Shown here: positions 10,425-21,967 of the stretch, in pieces
Position numbering within the stretch: position 1 is the stretch's first letter
Layout: every line of letters begins with the position of its first letter
NCBI GenBank assembly: GCA_030248065.1
Contig: JASAMV010004233.1
Span: 1-64,000, forward strand
DNA length: 64,000 nucleotides
Direction of reading: 5' to 3'
From: Rhynchonema sp. JSB1_4
Taxonomy: Eukaryota; Nematoda; Chromadorea; Monhysterida; Xyalidae
Notes under the pieces: generated by a model
The model's database searches: none
What the model was told of the DNA's origin: nothing
Seen by the model: the letters and a program-made list of their open reading frames with translations, nothing else
Made by a program: the position numbers and the translations under genes

Positions 10425-13400
10425 ATGGCTGTCAACGTCTATTCAACGTCGGCCACCACCGAAAATTTATCGCGACATGAAATGATCGCTTGGGTAAACG
10501 ACTGTCTGCAGGCTACGTTTACCAAAGTCGAACAATTGTACAAAGGCGACGCGTACGCACAGATTATGGACCTACTGTTTCCCAGTGAGTCACGCGCTCC
10601 GCTCGTTTTTCTCAAATACGGCGAGGGGAGTGGTGAAAATCGCAACTTGTTCTTGACCAAAATCCCAAATGGTTGTCACAAAACTGTGAGAAATGGAACG
10701 TGGGGGGAAGGGACGAATTTCGCAACCGAGTTTTTTTGGGGCCAAGGCCCTAATTTTAGGATCCTTTGAGCTGGGAAACTGATCTTTGTTCTTCAATTGT
10801 CACTGATTCAACTGATCGTAATTGTTCTTCAAAAAAGTCCCTAGAAAAAGGAATATTGGCGATTTTTGACAACTTTGACCTGTGAAAATCACACGTTTAG
10901 CGCGTAAAAGTGCCGATTGTAGGCCTAAAATTACATATTTTAGGCAAAAATTGGGCGAGATAGTGTACCCGCCGGACGGGGACCCTCCTCAACTACACTG
11001 CCTGTGCCAATAATGCGATAACCGTTGAGCCCGTTGTTCTTTCAGACGTCGTTCAAATGAAGAAAATCAAATGGAATTCCCGGCTGGAAACGGAATGGCT
11101 GAACAACTTCAAAATTCTGCAGACCGCTTTCAAGGATATGGATGTGGATAAGGTCAGGTTTGCTTTTGCTGCAATTTATTTTCAGCACCATGATCCCGAA
11201 AAGCAGCGCAGCGACATTGACCTTTCTTTGCCATTTTCACCTAGATGTCCATGTTTTAGGCCCAAGTCTGTGTGCAAGTAAAAATCTTGTTGTAATTTTC
11301 ATGATAACAAGCATGTGTTGGTGGTGTAAAATACCACGGACTCAGACAGTTGTTCCGTTTCTATGCTTTGGAAGATTCTGTCTGGCCATCAAAAGGCATT
11401 GGGCACAATTTCGTGCTGCAGCAATATTCCGAATAAGCCCCAAGTGAAGAATTCATTCGGGTTTTCCGAGTAAACCCCCTGAGGTTTCCTTGGCAAAATT
11501 TTTTGTTTTAAAATCTCAAATCCAATGTGTGCGTCAAACAAGCCCCCAGGGAACTTATTTGGCGTTCTCCAACATGTGCAGTGCCGCATGAAAAGGCAAA
11601 AATAAATTTTGTTTGCAGATCGTACCGGTCGAGCGATTGATCAAGGGCAAGTTCCAGGACAATTTCGAATTTCTGCAATGGTACAAGAAATTCTTCGATG
11701 CTAACTATGATGGCCACGACTACGATCCATTCGGCGCGCGTGGCGGTGTGGTACGTACGCGTTTTCGTGCCATATTTTAAGGACTGTATAGTGTTTCCTT
11801 TTTATGCGAGTCAAAGGAAACAAGCTACCCCACGTTATAACTCAACTCCAGTTTGGGGTCGAGATTTCAGAAACCAATGAAAGAGATTAAGAATGTGTCC
11901 TTGTTAATCCAAGCACGACACTCAGCAGCAAACATGGTGAAATGTTTCATTGACATGCTGGCAGCGCACACGTGCAAAGCTCACAGCGAGCATGTGAAAC
12001 ATTGTTGTTGTTAGATTCCACAGGCAAACTTTGACACGTTTTTGCCAGCTGCCTGATTGAATCGAAATTGTAATCTCGACCTCAACTAGAAGTTCAGTTA
12101 TAACACGGGCCCGCGCGTTTCCTTGGACCAAGAAAAACAGGAAACACTATATGTAGTGGTGGTGGTGTGGTGTCGTTGGCGCTGCCCACCAGCATCCGGC
12201 AACTTGCCGCGGGTGTCTTAACTTTATACCCATTTGGGTATCTGTATCCGACTCCGAAATTTCCCCGAAAAACAGCAAAGGTCCGCCATCTTTGGCTCCA
12301 AAATGCTCAAAATCGTTTGCGTTGGCAAGCTGAACCAAAAAATTATCGTTTTTAACCTTTTTCGACCGCTTTTTGTTGTCGACAGGATTCAACTGTGCAG
12401 ACAACGCCGCTAGTCATTCTAGATTTTGATTTCCCATGATCATCGACACCACTGGGGCTGTTATAACGAAACAGACGGGCAGCAAAGCAGAGCAATATTG
12501 CCAATTTTACAGCCTTTACCCTCCGATGGTCCTCCCGGTCGATTCTCTGGAGCCGCCGCCGCCGGTGGTGGTGGTGGTGGAGCGAGTCGTATGCCAAGGT
12601 CATCGGCCGCACCCAGAGCTGCTGCACCCGCCAGAACTGGTAGGAATTTAGCTATGTTTGTGTTTGCGGCATGGGCATGGTATCTGATAGGTTGGTTGGT
12701 TTATTGCTCTCAGTGACGCATAAAACCATGCACGTAAATTAGTGATAGGAGCACAGTTACAAGACCGGGTGGGACAATTACGGAAATGAAAATAGTTACA
12801 ACACTGGTTATAACAAAACCACAGCAAATAAAAGCTACAAAAAAGCGCCAAGGAGAGAGAAAGATCACGGACATCAGGACAGATCACAGGACATGTTAAC
12901 AGAACTGAAAATTATGCATTAATCCTCGTCCTCGTCAAACGACAAAATGTCGGGCTCAGAGGGCATATTGGGATCAGTCCATATTGTCAACAGTCCAGAA
13001 CAGATGGTGGGTTGGTGATTGTCCGTCACTTCCGTGTACCACCATTTAGCGACGTGGCTGGCGTCCCCAGGCTGACGTGAATGCGTATCGAACGAGACAT
13101 CGCCATATCCATCCCGTTGACCGCATCCGGACGCGGTGGCGATAGAGCCAGTATCGGATAGGTCGTCAATTTTATTAAAACGAAGATCAGGCGCCGGGGC
13201 CTCTAAATCTCGAGTTTTTAGCTGGCAAAAGATGTTCCAGCGCCCATATTAGTGCCAAAACCATTGAAAAGTTACTAAATTTCTCGAGTTTTTAGCTGGC
13301 AAAAGATGTTCCAGCGCCCATATTAGTGCCAAAACCATTGAAAAGTCACTAAATTTCTATGTGCCCAAATTAGTGACAAAACCAGTAAATGTTTGGGTGC

Positions 13401-15180
13401 CATTGGTACAACCTAAGCGCCAAAGCTGTGATGCCGCCAGATTTCAATTTATGCCACCTCAAAATCGTGTCATGAATGCTTTTATTGCAGTGCCCGCGTC
13501 ATCTCGAACTTCCGACGCCAAGAAAGGCTCGACCGGTCAGTTGATATTTCTCATCATGGTCCTGAACTACAGCAAGCTTGATGATCGGATCGGATCTGGT
13601 TTTGCTCTGGCCATGTGCAATTTTGCATCATATACGATATTACTACAGTGATTTTGTTATATTGTTACTAATTTCGACTAGCGTAGAGGTTGTTCCTAGA
13701 CCAAACGGATCAACAGTGACGCTGGTCACAATGATCACTGATTCGACTCAGTAGGTCTCTTAAAATTTCCTAGATTGAAAATGTCAGATGAGCAAGGCAG
13801 ATCCTACCGATCCAAGTTTGAATTTGTGGTGAATCATCCCAACAACACAGGTGCGCCACTACTGTGACTCACCAATAAAATGACACCATTTCTTTTCTTC
13901 AGGCAACGTTTCAAAATCACGCACATCGGGGGGCTCGGGCAGTGCTGTTGACAGTCAACAATTGAATTCACTCAGACAAGAAGTGGCCACTATGAAACAA
14001 GAGGTTGGTTGAATCAAGTACTAAGGATTTGCATTATTGCACACCCAAAAAGCTAATAGTTTCGATTGGATGACGGAAAGGTTCACCCAAGCTCAACCCA
14101 AGAATGATGGTTTTTCACCATATTTATAGATGAGTGTTTTTCTCACTTTTCTCCGCAGAAAACAGTATGATCCTGAATTAATGAAATGAACGTGAAGCTG
14201 CTCTAATAAAATGTGACCATTCGATAACAATTCTCAAAAATCTTCCGGGTACTTTTTTTGGGCAAAATGTTTCAATAAAAAAGGCCCACTTGTCCATGTT
14301 TTTTCTGATGGAGCTCCAGGGCTTTACATGGAAAAGTTCGGCAGTTAATGTAAAATGAAAGCTGAAAACATATCGGACTGATGAGAATGAGATGATCGCA
14401 GATGCAAACGTACGAAAGTCTGATTGAATCGCTGGAGAAGGAGCGCGATTTCTATTTCGGCAAACTGCGACAGCTCGAAATTGTGTGTCAAGAGGCCGAA
14501 GCTGACGGACACGTCGATTGTGGCAAAGTGCTCGAAGTGCTCTATGCGACTGAGGTGGGATTGGGGGGGGGTGTTGTGATGGTGTGATTATTATAGTTTA
14601 ACTTGATCTTGAATCATGGCCATGGCGATTGTATTGTTTGTGAATATGGCCCAGATTTTGTGGAAATTGCACCGAAGATTTCGATATTTGGGTGAACGTG
14701 GAAAAACATCCTGTTGAATAATTGAAGAGTAACCCTGTTCTATTGAGTCGGTAAACTACAAAGATTGTGCTGTATGCTGTGGGCCCGTGTTGCCGAAATG
14801 TGGTAAGCAAAGCGTTTTAAAAAATGTATGCTCAGCTCAAGTCTAGTTTATTCGTTATGGATGTACCGTATTATACAAGATACTTGCGGTGGTCTTGATT
14901 CATGCCTCGGAGCGTTCTATCTGTCAATATGCAACCGCAGAACGCTCCCACCTTCCAAGCATTATTCTGCACGCAGGAATGAAAATTCTGCACACAGAAA
15001 AAGTTCGGAATTCTGAAATATGTGTGACTGTGAAAAGTCGATTGCTTGTTCGGTCAAGCCAACTGTAAACATGTAATCTTGTATTCTATTACAATGTGTT
15101 TTTTTTTTCAGGAAGGTTTCGCGCCTCCAGAAGAAGCGGCGGATGGCGTGACTAACGGCGGGGCGCCGGAGGAGTTCTAA
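10425..15180 (+). CDS. EB1: EB1-type microtubule plus-end-binding protein
   Basis: Seven exons join in phase: 10425-10584, 11046-11152, 11619-11750, 12513-12639, 13903-14003, 14402-14554 and 15112-15180, giving 282 residues (vertebrate EB1 is about 268). Exons 1-3 encode the N-terminal calponin-homology domain that binds growing microtubule ends, opening [18 protein letters not shown] and including [15 protein letters not shown] and [24 protein letters not shown]. Exon 4 is a Gly/Ala/Ser/Pro-rich linker. Exons 5-6 form the EB-homology coiled coil ([22 protein letters not shown]), which dimerises and binds SxIP partners. Exon 7 is an acidic tail ending E-E-F, equivalent to the EEY that binds CAP-Gly proteins. 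Intron 1 holds a decayed foldback repeat. A possible alternative first exon lies at 13781. The CEP43 gene follows on the same strand. Identity is secure from motif order. Confidence 0.95.
13781..13850 (+). CDS. Candidate alternative first exon of the EB1 gene
   Basis: An ATG at 13781 opens 23 codons ([15 protein letters not shown]...) and ends at a GT donor in phase 1, the same phase as EB1 exon 4, so it would splice in frame to exon 5 at 13903. It cannot be an internal exon of the main transcript: joining from the upstream acceptor at 13773 would create an immediate stop. The predicted short isoform would lack the microtubule-binding domain but keep the dimerisation domain and tail. Confidence 0.4.
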
Positions 15181-17035
15181 TATGTGTCCGAGTCACACAC
15201 AATTTTGACTGAATGGACGCGCTCTTAGAACACTTTAATCTGTATTATCGGGGTATTTTCTCATTTTTGTGTCTGTGTGTGTGTTTCTCTCTCTGTCGCT
15301 GCCTGTGCTTGTGACGACTGTACATAACCTGTCCACCCTCATAATGCCATTTTCGGTCACACCATAATGAATATTCACAATATGGAATGGTGGCGTTGTC
15401 GGGTGTTGCACATCAAAACAACGTACTGAGGGTCCGTAGGTGGTATTCCCAAGTTTGATAATCGGCTCGATGTGTGGCGTCGCAAGCACAACAGTGTCCC
15501 ATGTATCGTGTGCACCTCGTCTCTGTTTTCACACCGGTCCCGAACTCACCCTCAAGCTTTCCTTTGCGTGTCTGCAGCACGTTTATTGCATTGTTTTTCT
15601 TATTTGTCGTCAAAAAGTGAATCGTGTTTCTGTTTTCCATCATGCCCACAATTCTGCACCCTGCCCATGTCCACAACTATGATATGATTTGTTCTGCCCG
15701 CAAAGCAACGCCTGGCATTATATTGTCTGCATACTATTTCACAAAAGCCCAATATTTCCAATCTCCATTAAACTCTTTCGGTGATTATTAGTTCGTTGAA
15801 ACATTAACTGAAAGAAATCGTTGCTCACACGTGACGGTTGTTTCCTATTTATATCAATGTTGTTGGAGGCTTGACCACAAACCCGTTGCATTTTTTTGTT
15901 GAAAAGCATTGCATTATTGCTCGTGGTTCGGTGTGTATTTTGTGTGTCATAAATGTGCGGAATCATACGATAATTTCATTCCATAATGAGAGTTTATCAT
16001 TTTGAATGGTACATCCGTAAAGCCCAACACTTTTTGTCGTTGAATGGCATGCACGTTTGTGTTCTTGAAATTGATTGACCGATTGAACCTTTTCGAGTGT
16101 CCTTATCTGATTAATAATAGCGATTCAACCATTATACCACAGAATGTTGCCGGTTTATTTATTACGTTAACTGTCGCTTGCGGTAATTCACACATTAGTG
16201 CCTGAGCTCGAAAACATTATTTCAAATGTGCATATTTGTTGTATCATAGGAGGCACATTCAAATACAAAGCATTTGCACATTTGAAAAAATTTTTCAATA
16301 ATCAATCAGCCGAGGGCTTCCCGACTGCTACGTTGCTGCTCACAACAAATGGACTTGATAATCGAACTTTGAGCACACAAATTACTTGTTTGAGATTTTT
16401 CTGACACGATTTTACATGAGCTGATTTTACACCCATACTTGGCGATAGTGCGTGAATGTTATGTTGTGCCTATTCGCTCACACAAAAACGGATATGATTA
16501 TTTAAACGCACTTTTAGGAACACTAATATTGCATAAGTTTGCTGTTGTTTTTTGATCAAATTCTGTACCGATGTCTCATATTGCTACGAAAATAGAATGT
16601 GAACGTTATTGTGATTTTTATGTTATTTTTATTGTCACTAAATGGGGGAGCATGTGTTTTCTTGGCAACATTTTTGTATTTGCTTGAATCTGCTTCATTT
16701 GTCAGTCATGATCTATTGATTTTTCTGCAAAGTAAGATGTGTATTTCCAGTTTTTGGTCTCTCGCATCAATGTGTCGTCATGGTTTGTACTGCTCTGATT
16801 ATTTTTTCATAAACTATGCTGCAATCTGTGTGCATGAAACTTCACAGAACAAGAAGAATTGATTTCAGTATCTTGGACAAAACAGCGGTTGCCAGCTCTC
16901 CGCTATGATATTGTGATTTGGGCCTGAATATTTGTTTGACAGAATAATGAACATTTTTTTAAATGATTTCAGCTGTTGGTTGACCCCTCTTTCCAGTGCC
17001 TTGCCCTATTTGTACATAAACGAAGGAAGCAAAGA
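15181..17035. other. Intergenic between EB1 and CEP43, no gene seen
   Basis: This should hold the EB1 3'UTR and the CEP43 promoter. I see no AATAAA close to the EB1 stop and no convincing exon. Frames here are short, cysteine/phenylalanine-rich and lack splice context. Confidence 0.45.
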
Positions 17036-20000
17036 ATGGCTGACAACAATTCACCGCGAACGAGCAATGCTGCCGAGAACGATACTGATTTCAAAGAAGT
17101 GCTTCGTCAGACGTTGCATGACAGCGGGACGTTGGGGAAAATTAAGGTCAGTTTCTTGGAAACGATACGATCGGAATGTACCGTTTTTATCAGTCAATTG
17201 TCAGTTTCTTGGAACCCATTTTTACCGCATAATGTGCCAAATATACCACACCATTTTGACCGGTGCCCAACTTTAGTTCGTTCCAGTAAATATATTTTTC
17301 CGGAAACATTGCAGCTGTAGCCCTGGGTTTACAGGAGCATCAGAACATATATGAGAAGCGCACCGAACAAAACAATCTGATGTTTCACATTTTTTATCTA
17401 ACTACCCAGACTAAGGCTTCTATTTAGGCTCAACTTCGAGCCGCCGTCTATCTGGCTTGCGAAGATACGGACTACTTCAAAAAGAACCCACCGCTTGTGG
17501 ACGCTTCACTCAGAAGTCTGATGGAATCGGACAAAGGTAGCGGGTTTCTTGCACAAAACAACATTTTTGAAGAAAAGGAGGCCCGCTGCTCTACTAATAT
17601 ATTTCAAATTCAGGCCAATCGTGCGTGAGTCTGCTGCGCGACGCTTTGCAACAACTGCAGCTGCATTCGACATTGTCCGTTTTTGACAGCGAGATTTCGT
17701 ATCAGGTTACCGCTCGCTTCTTTTGAATTTACCCAATTTTCCATCAAATATTACATCTACCCACTACAGTACCCCACAACCACGCCCCGCGTCCATACAC
17801 CTCGACATCGACTGGTCGAAACGCTTGGTCTCGACCGGGAATGCCTGAACGATCAAGGCGGCTTGATCATGTCGATGATCGATGCGCGAATGATGTCCGG
17901 CGGTGCCAGACCAGCAGCTGCACCCGATTTCAACAAACGAGCGATATCGAAAGAAGCAGAAGTTGATGTGGTGGATCACGTGGCCAGTAGCAGTGGACAG
18001 CGCACAGCCAATGGAGTGCTGCCGCAGGGTGCTGGCAAACCGTTCGTGTCTAGCTTCAGGTAACGCTGTCTGCCATTCAAAAGCTGATTCGAGCTAGAAC
18101 GAAACAACTTTTCGAACAAGCCCAAAATCGCGCTTGGCGCGTTTGTTGTCACTTGTCATCTGGTTGTGCGATCTGAGGAACGCCTGCTTGTGCTAGCATG
18201 TACAAAGCGCTACGATGTCTTATAGTGATATTCACAACTTCAGTTTATCGAAAATGGGCTGTAGCTAGCTTCCACTGGCTTGCCGTTTCGACGAACAAAG
18301 GTCCGCCTGATGACTCACGGGATATTTTATAGACCAATTTTTGAGACGCAACTGATATTTATACAATGCGTTCTCTGTTGGTGACCGAAGCGTGATACAA
18401 GCTGGACTGCGCAGACCACCGGCAGAAATTCGTATAAAACACTTCCGAATTGACCTTGTCTCAGCAATCCGTTGTGTATAATGTCACAAATTTCGCGCTT
18501 CATTGACTTTACTGCCACTTATTGTTGCAGCACCAAATCGAGCATTGACGACTCACCACGCGTCGACCAGGCGTACATGCGATCGGGCGGCCTGCCACCG
18601 ACGGCATTGACCAGCAGTGGTAATCGCTTGCCACCGCTGTCGATTGCCACTTCACCCACGCCACTCAAACAGAATAATCTCGCACAGATACTGGCCGCCT
18701 CCAGGCAGAGCAGTGAGTGCATAACTAGGCGTGGATCCAGCTTTTGGCCAAAGCTGGGAGGGGCCGAATGCAAAAAGTCATTTCTATCCTAGTGCTTGTT
18801 TACAATTTGGCGCTTTTTACACCAAATACTATGCAAAATGTGATAATGCGCGAGAACCTCACGAAATTTTTAGTTTTGACGCTCGCCAACGCCAAATTTC
18901 ATAGAAAATTGGTGTATTTGACGCGCGATTTTTGGATTTTTGCAATGTATGTATCACAGTGAAAATCCTGCGATTTAGGGGGTCCTTTTGCTTCTTCTTT
19001 CCGGAACGGTGCCCCCTTTCAGGGGCCACATGGACCAAAGGGGGCCGTGGCGACCAGATCCGCCCTTGAAACTTGGTGTTGATAAACCACAGCTCGTTGT
19101 TGTCATGCATGTACGGGAGCGCGTGAATCGTTGGCAGGATAATAGCATCGCATGTTGCTAAAGAGATCAGTTCGAATTTTTTAGTACCGCATAGCACCAA
19201 ATAACCCACATCACAAAAAAACCATGTTACGGGCCAAAATGTTTGCCTTGCCCATATGTAAACAAACAATGAAAGCTGTGGCCGGTTGTGTTAAACCGGG
19301 CAACCGGATATCGCATGTTTTCAGAATCCGGCCTTTCGCAAAAAAACAAACGAGAGACACAAAAACACCAAACAAAAAAACGTCAAAAAAAACCCCCCCC
19401 CCCCGCGCCCCACCCCCCACCCCCCCAAACGCACCTCCAAAAACTCAAGTCTGGCCGTACGCAAAGAAACATTTATCCTTCCAATTTTAGAAAAAAATCA
19501 GCTTCTTAAAAAAATTTACAGCCATCGACAAATCGAGCAGTTCGACAACGTCAAGCAGTTCGACTGACAGCTCGCCGTCCGAACAGAAACAGTCATCGGC
19601 GAGGAGTGAAAATCTATCACCCAGAAATGCCGGGAAGGTTTGCGGCGTTTCTTGGCTGGTTTTCATAAATGATGACCGCACCGCTTCCTTTGTGGCCGAA
19701 TATCGCGTGGCGAAATCGTTAAATCCGTTTTTGTTGCGCGAATAATGCTAACTGTTTGAAGAGTTGTCATTGGCCACGATCGCAAAGACAGCGCAATGGA
19801 GTGAGTCAGTGAGCGAACTATACATTCGTGATCAAACGTGACAGTTGTGACGGTGCATGCCAGGGTTGACTTCCTCAAATTTGGCTGCTCGATAGAAGCT
19901 AGAAAAATTGAGAATTGGACTGCTTTTTGTTGATAAATGTCAATTTTGTATTTTTGATGTCACTGGATTTGAAAATTTACTGGCTTCAAAAATTTGTTGG

Positions 20001-20604
20001 CCAAACACCACAAAAAATAGTTTTAAAAAATACATGTTACTCAGGGAAATAACATTGACGTGAACAACACAAATATGAACCAGCCGAACATACCGAAACT
20101 GTCGCAAAATGGTGCGCTCGGCAAAGCGGCAACCACAGCGACCAATGCTGCTGCTGCTGGTGGTGTACGCACGGCTGGCGTGTTTCGAAAGACAACACCC
20201 AGAGGTCAGTGGTGCATTTCGTTGTCAACGCAACTGCCACTGTGATTCATGCATCCAACAGCTGGCTGTATGTCCAATACGGCGCGCGACGACCGCAAAC
20301 CCCAAAGTACCCGGCTAGCTAGCTAGCTTTCTTGCTCGGACCAACTACATCACTGGTGATAGCCGGTGCGCTGTGACGACAACAGCAATCCTGCTGCGAA
20401 ACGAAACATAGGCAGTTACGTTGACAGCAACATAAGCCCATTTGTGGTTTGTGTGGACCTAAAATACAAAAGGTACTCGCGTTTTTTCGAATTCCAGATG
20501 AATCAAAATCGAATGACAGCGTAAGTGAGGAGATTGTTGAGGATCTCGAAGTCGATGATCTGTTGCAATCTGGTCGCAGCAAGAACAGCGTCGATAGCTT
20601 CTGA
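17036..20604 (+). CDS. CEP43: CEP43 / FOP (FGFR1OP) centrosome and cilium protein
   Basis: Eight exons join in phase: 17036-17146, 17428-17536, 17614-17705, 17770-18059, 18531-18712, 19522-19637, 20045-20204 and 20498-20604, giving 388 residues (human about 399). Exons 1-3 match the FOP N terminus: an acidic start, then DFKEVLRQTLHDSGTLGKIK, AQLRAAVYLACEDTDYF, PLVDASLRSLMES and VSLLRDALQQLQLHSTLSVF. This includes the LisH-like dimerisation region that anchors the protein with CAP350 at centrosomes and basal bodies. The middle is low-complexity Ser/Pro/Asn/Ala, as in the family. The last exon keeps the acidic end (SVSEEIVEDLEVDDLL), matching the human EEIEEDLSVEID segment. Human FOP binds EB1, whose gene lies 1.86 kb upstream on the same strand. 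Confidence 0.93.
19211..19450. repeat. Poly-C tract in CEP43 intron 5
   Basis: A run of C with scattered G at about 19390-19440 lies in the 809-bp intron between exons 5 and 6. The frames on both strands here are low-complexity artefacts. Confidence 0.5.
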
Positions 20605-21458
20605 AAGATTGGTTGGATGAATCAAATGTGATATTTTTGTATGTTTTTTCTTCGCTTTCTTTATTTCTCACTCGCCTGTTATGGTCTCTTGGCAATAATC
20701 GTCTCGCTTTCTCTTATTCCCAATTTCCATGTATTCCCAAAGTTCTGCGTCTTTGTTTCTAATAATAGTTTCTTTAATCATGTAATCTGTTGTTCTGCAT
20801 TTCACTTTTTTATTAGTTGCGGTACTGCTTGTGCTTGCGGTGTTTGTAATTCACTATCCGGTACTGTTACGATGTTGCTCTTTTCTTATTTGTACATTTA
20901 TACTGTCACTTGCATCAATCCGGCTAGATTTTGCTCATAAACTGGTTCCCCTCATTTTCGACCAAAAATATTTTTAGCCTGATTTCAGTTAATTTTTGCG
21001 TCCTCTGATTGCTAGTTGTTTTATTCATTTGGCTGTGACGTTACCATCCGCATTCCGCATTATTACTTTTATATGGCAAATAGCAACGAACAAATTACTT
21101 TTATAAATATGTTACCTTTATGGGAATTTTGTTGTTAATGATAAAAAACGTAACCAAGCTTACAATGCAGTATTTGTCTGCAGTGTGCTTGCAATGCGAT
21201 TTATTGTTCCAAATTACGTCAAATAATGAACAGTTTTCCAGAGGCTACCTGAAAACAGGGTTTGTAAAAAGTTGCATACTACATTAATTTGCCAGCATAA
21301 TGTTCCTGCGCTCGAACATGAAAAGTTCAAACAAAAACCACTAAATAAGAACGTGTTTTGACTTGTTTTGAGAATGAAGCATGATTAATTTGCTTGAGCG
21401 GTTTGTTTGCGCTGCTACTGCGTGCGACGCAACTTTTGTATATTTAATGGGCCACATA
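20605..21458. other. Intergenic 3' of CEP43, no gene seen
   Basis: AT-rich sequence with no exon that combines open frame and splice sites. The open frame 20641-20940 is phenylalanine/cysteine-rich, without homology that I recognise, and probably 3'UTR. Confidence 0.4.
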
Positions 21459-21719
21459 AACTTTGAAGGCAACCACTTGGCTCTGGTTTAACTGCGACCT
21501 TGTACGGAAAGTCACAAAACACGTTTGGTTAAAGAAGCTATTACTTTGCAGATCGTGGAACATCAGCCAGATGGCATGTGCGCTGGCATGGTTCCTGCGC
21601 ATCGTATGAGCCAGTTCGCTGATGTTTCACAAGGCGGTGTATTCCAGAAACACATTTAGTGCGTGACGTATTTTATCAATTCCGTGCAAAATCGTAGTGG
21701 TGGTTGCCTTCAAAGTTGA
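21459..21719. mobile_element. Inverted-repeat element of about 260 bp
   Basis: ACTTTGAAGGCAACCACT at the left end is mirrored by GTGGTGGTTGCCTTCAAAGT at the right end. The centre holds a second palindrome (AACATCAGC... GCTGATGTTTCA). Non-coding, and no clear target duplication was read. Confidence 0.5.
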
Positions 21720-21967
21720 TACAGCCCTGTGGTTCGGTCAAAAAGCGTGGGTACGCACAGCATCTTGTGAGTCGTATACGTGACCGAAGTTTTTGTGACG
21801 CGGTAAACTAAAAAATTTATGACTAATGCAACATACCATATGCCTAGGAACGTTTTCTATCACGTATTAACAACGCACAGTAATTCACTCATAGACACAC
21901 AAATTGTGTTTTTCCCAAATATATTTGCTGAACACCAACCTGTAACACTTCACTGGTATTCATAATA

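Noticed and set aside
13190..13360. Direct repeat CTCGAGTTTTTAGCTGGCAAAAG considered as CRISPR-like
   Set aside because: Only two copies of a roughly 75-bp unit, in a eukaryotic intron; simple tandem duplication.
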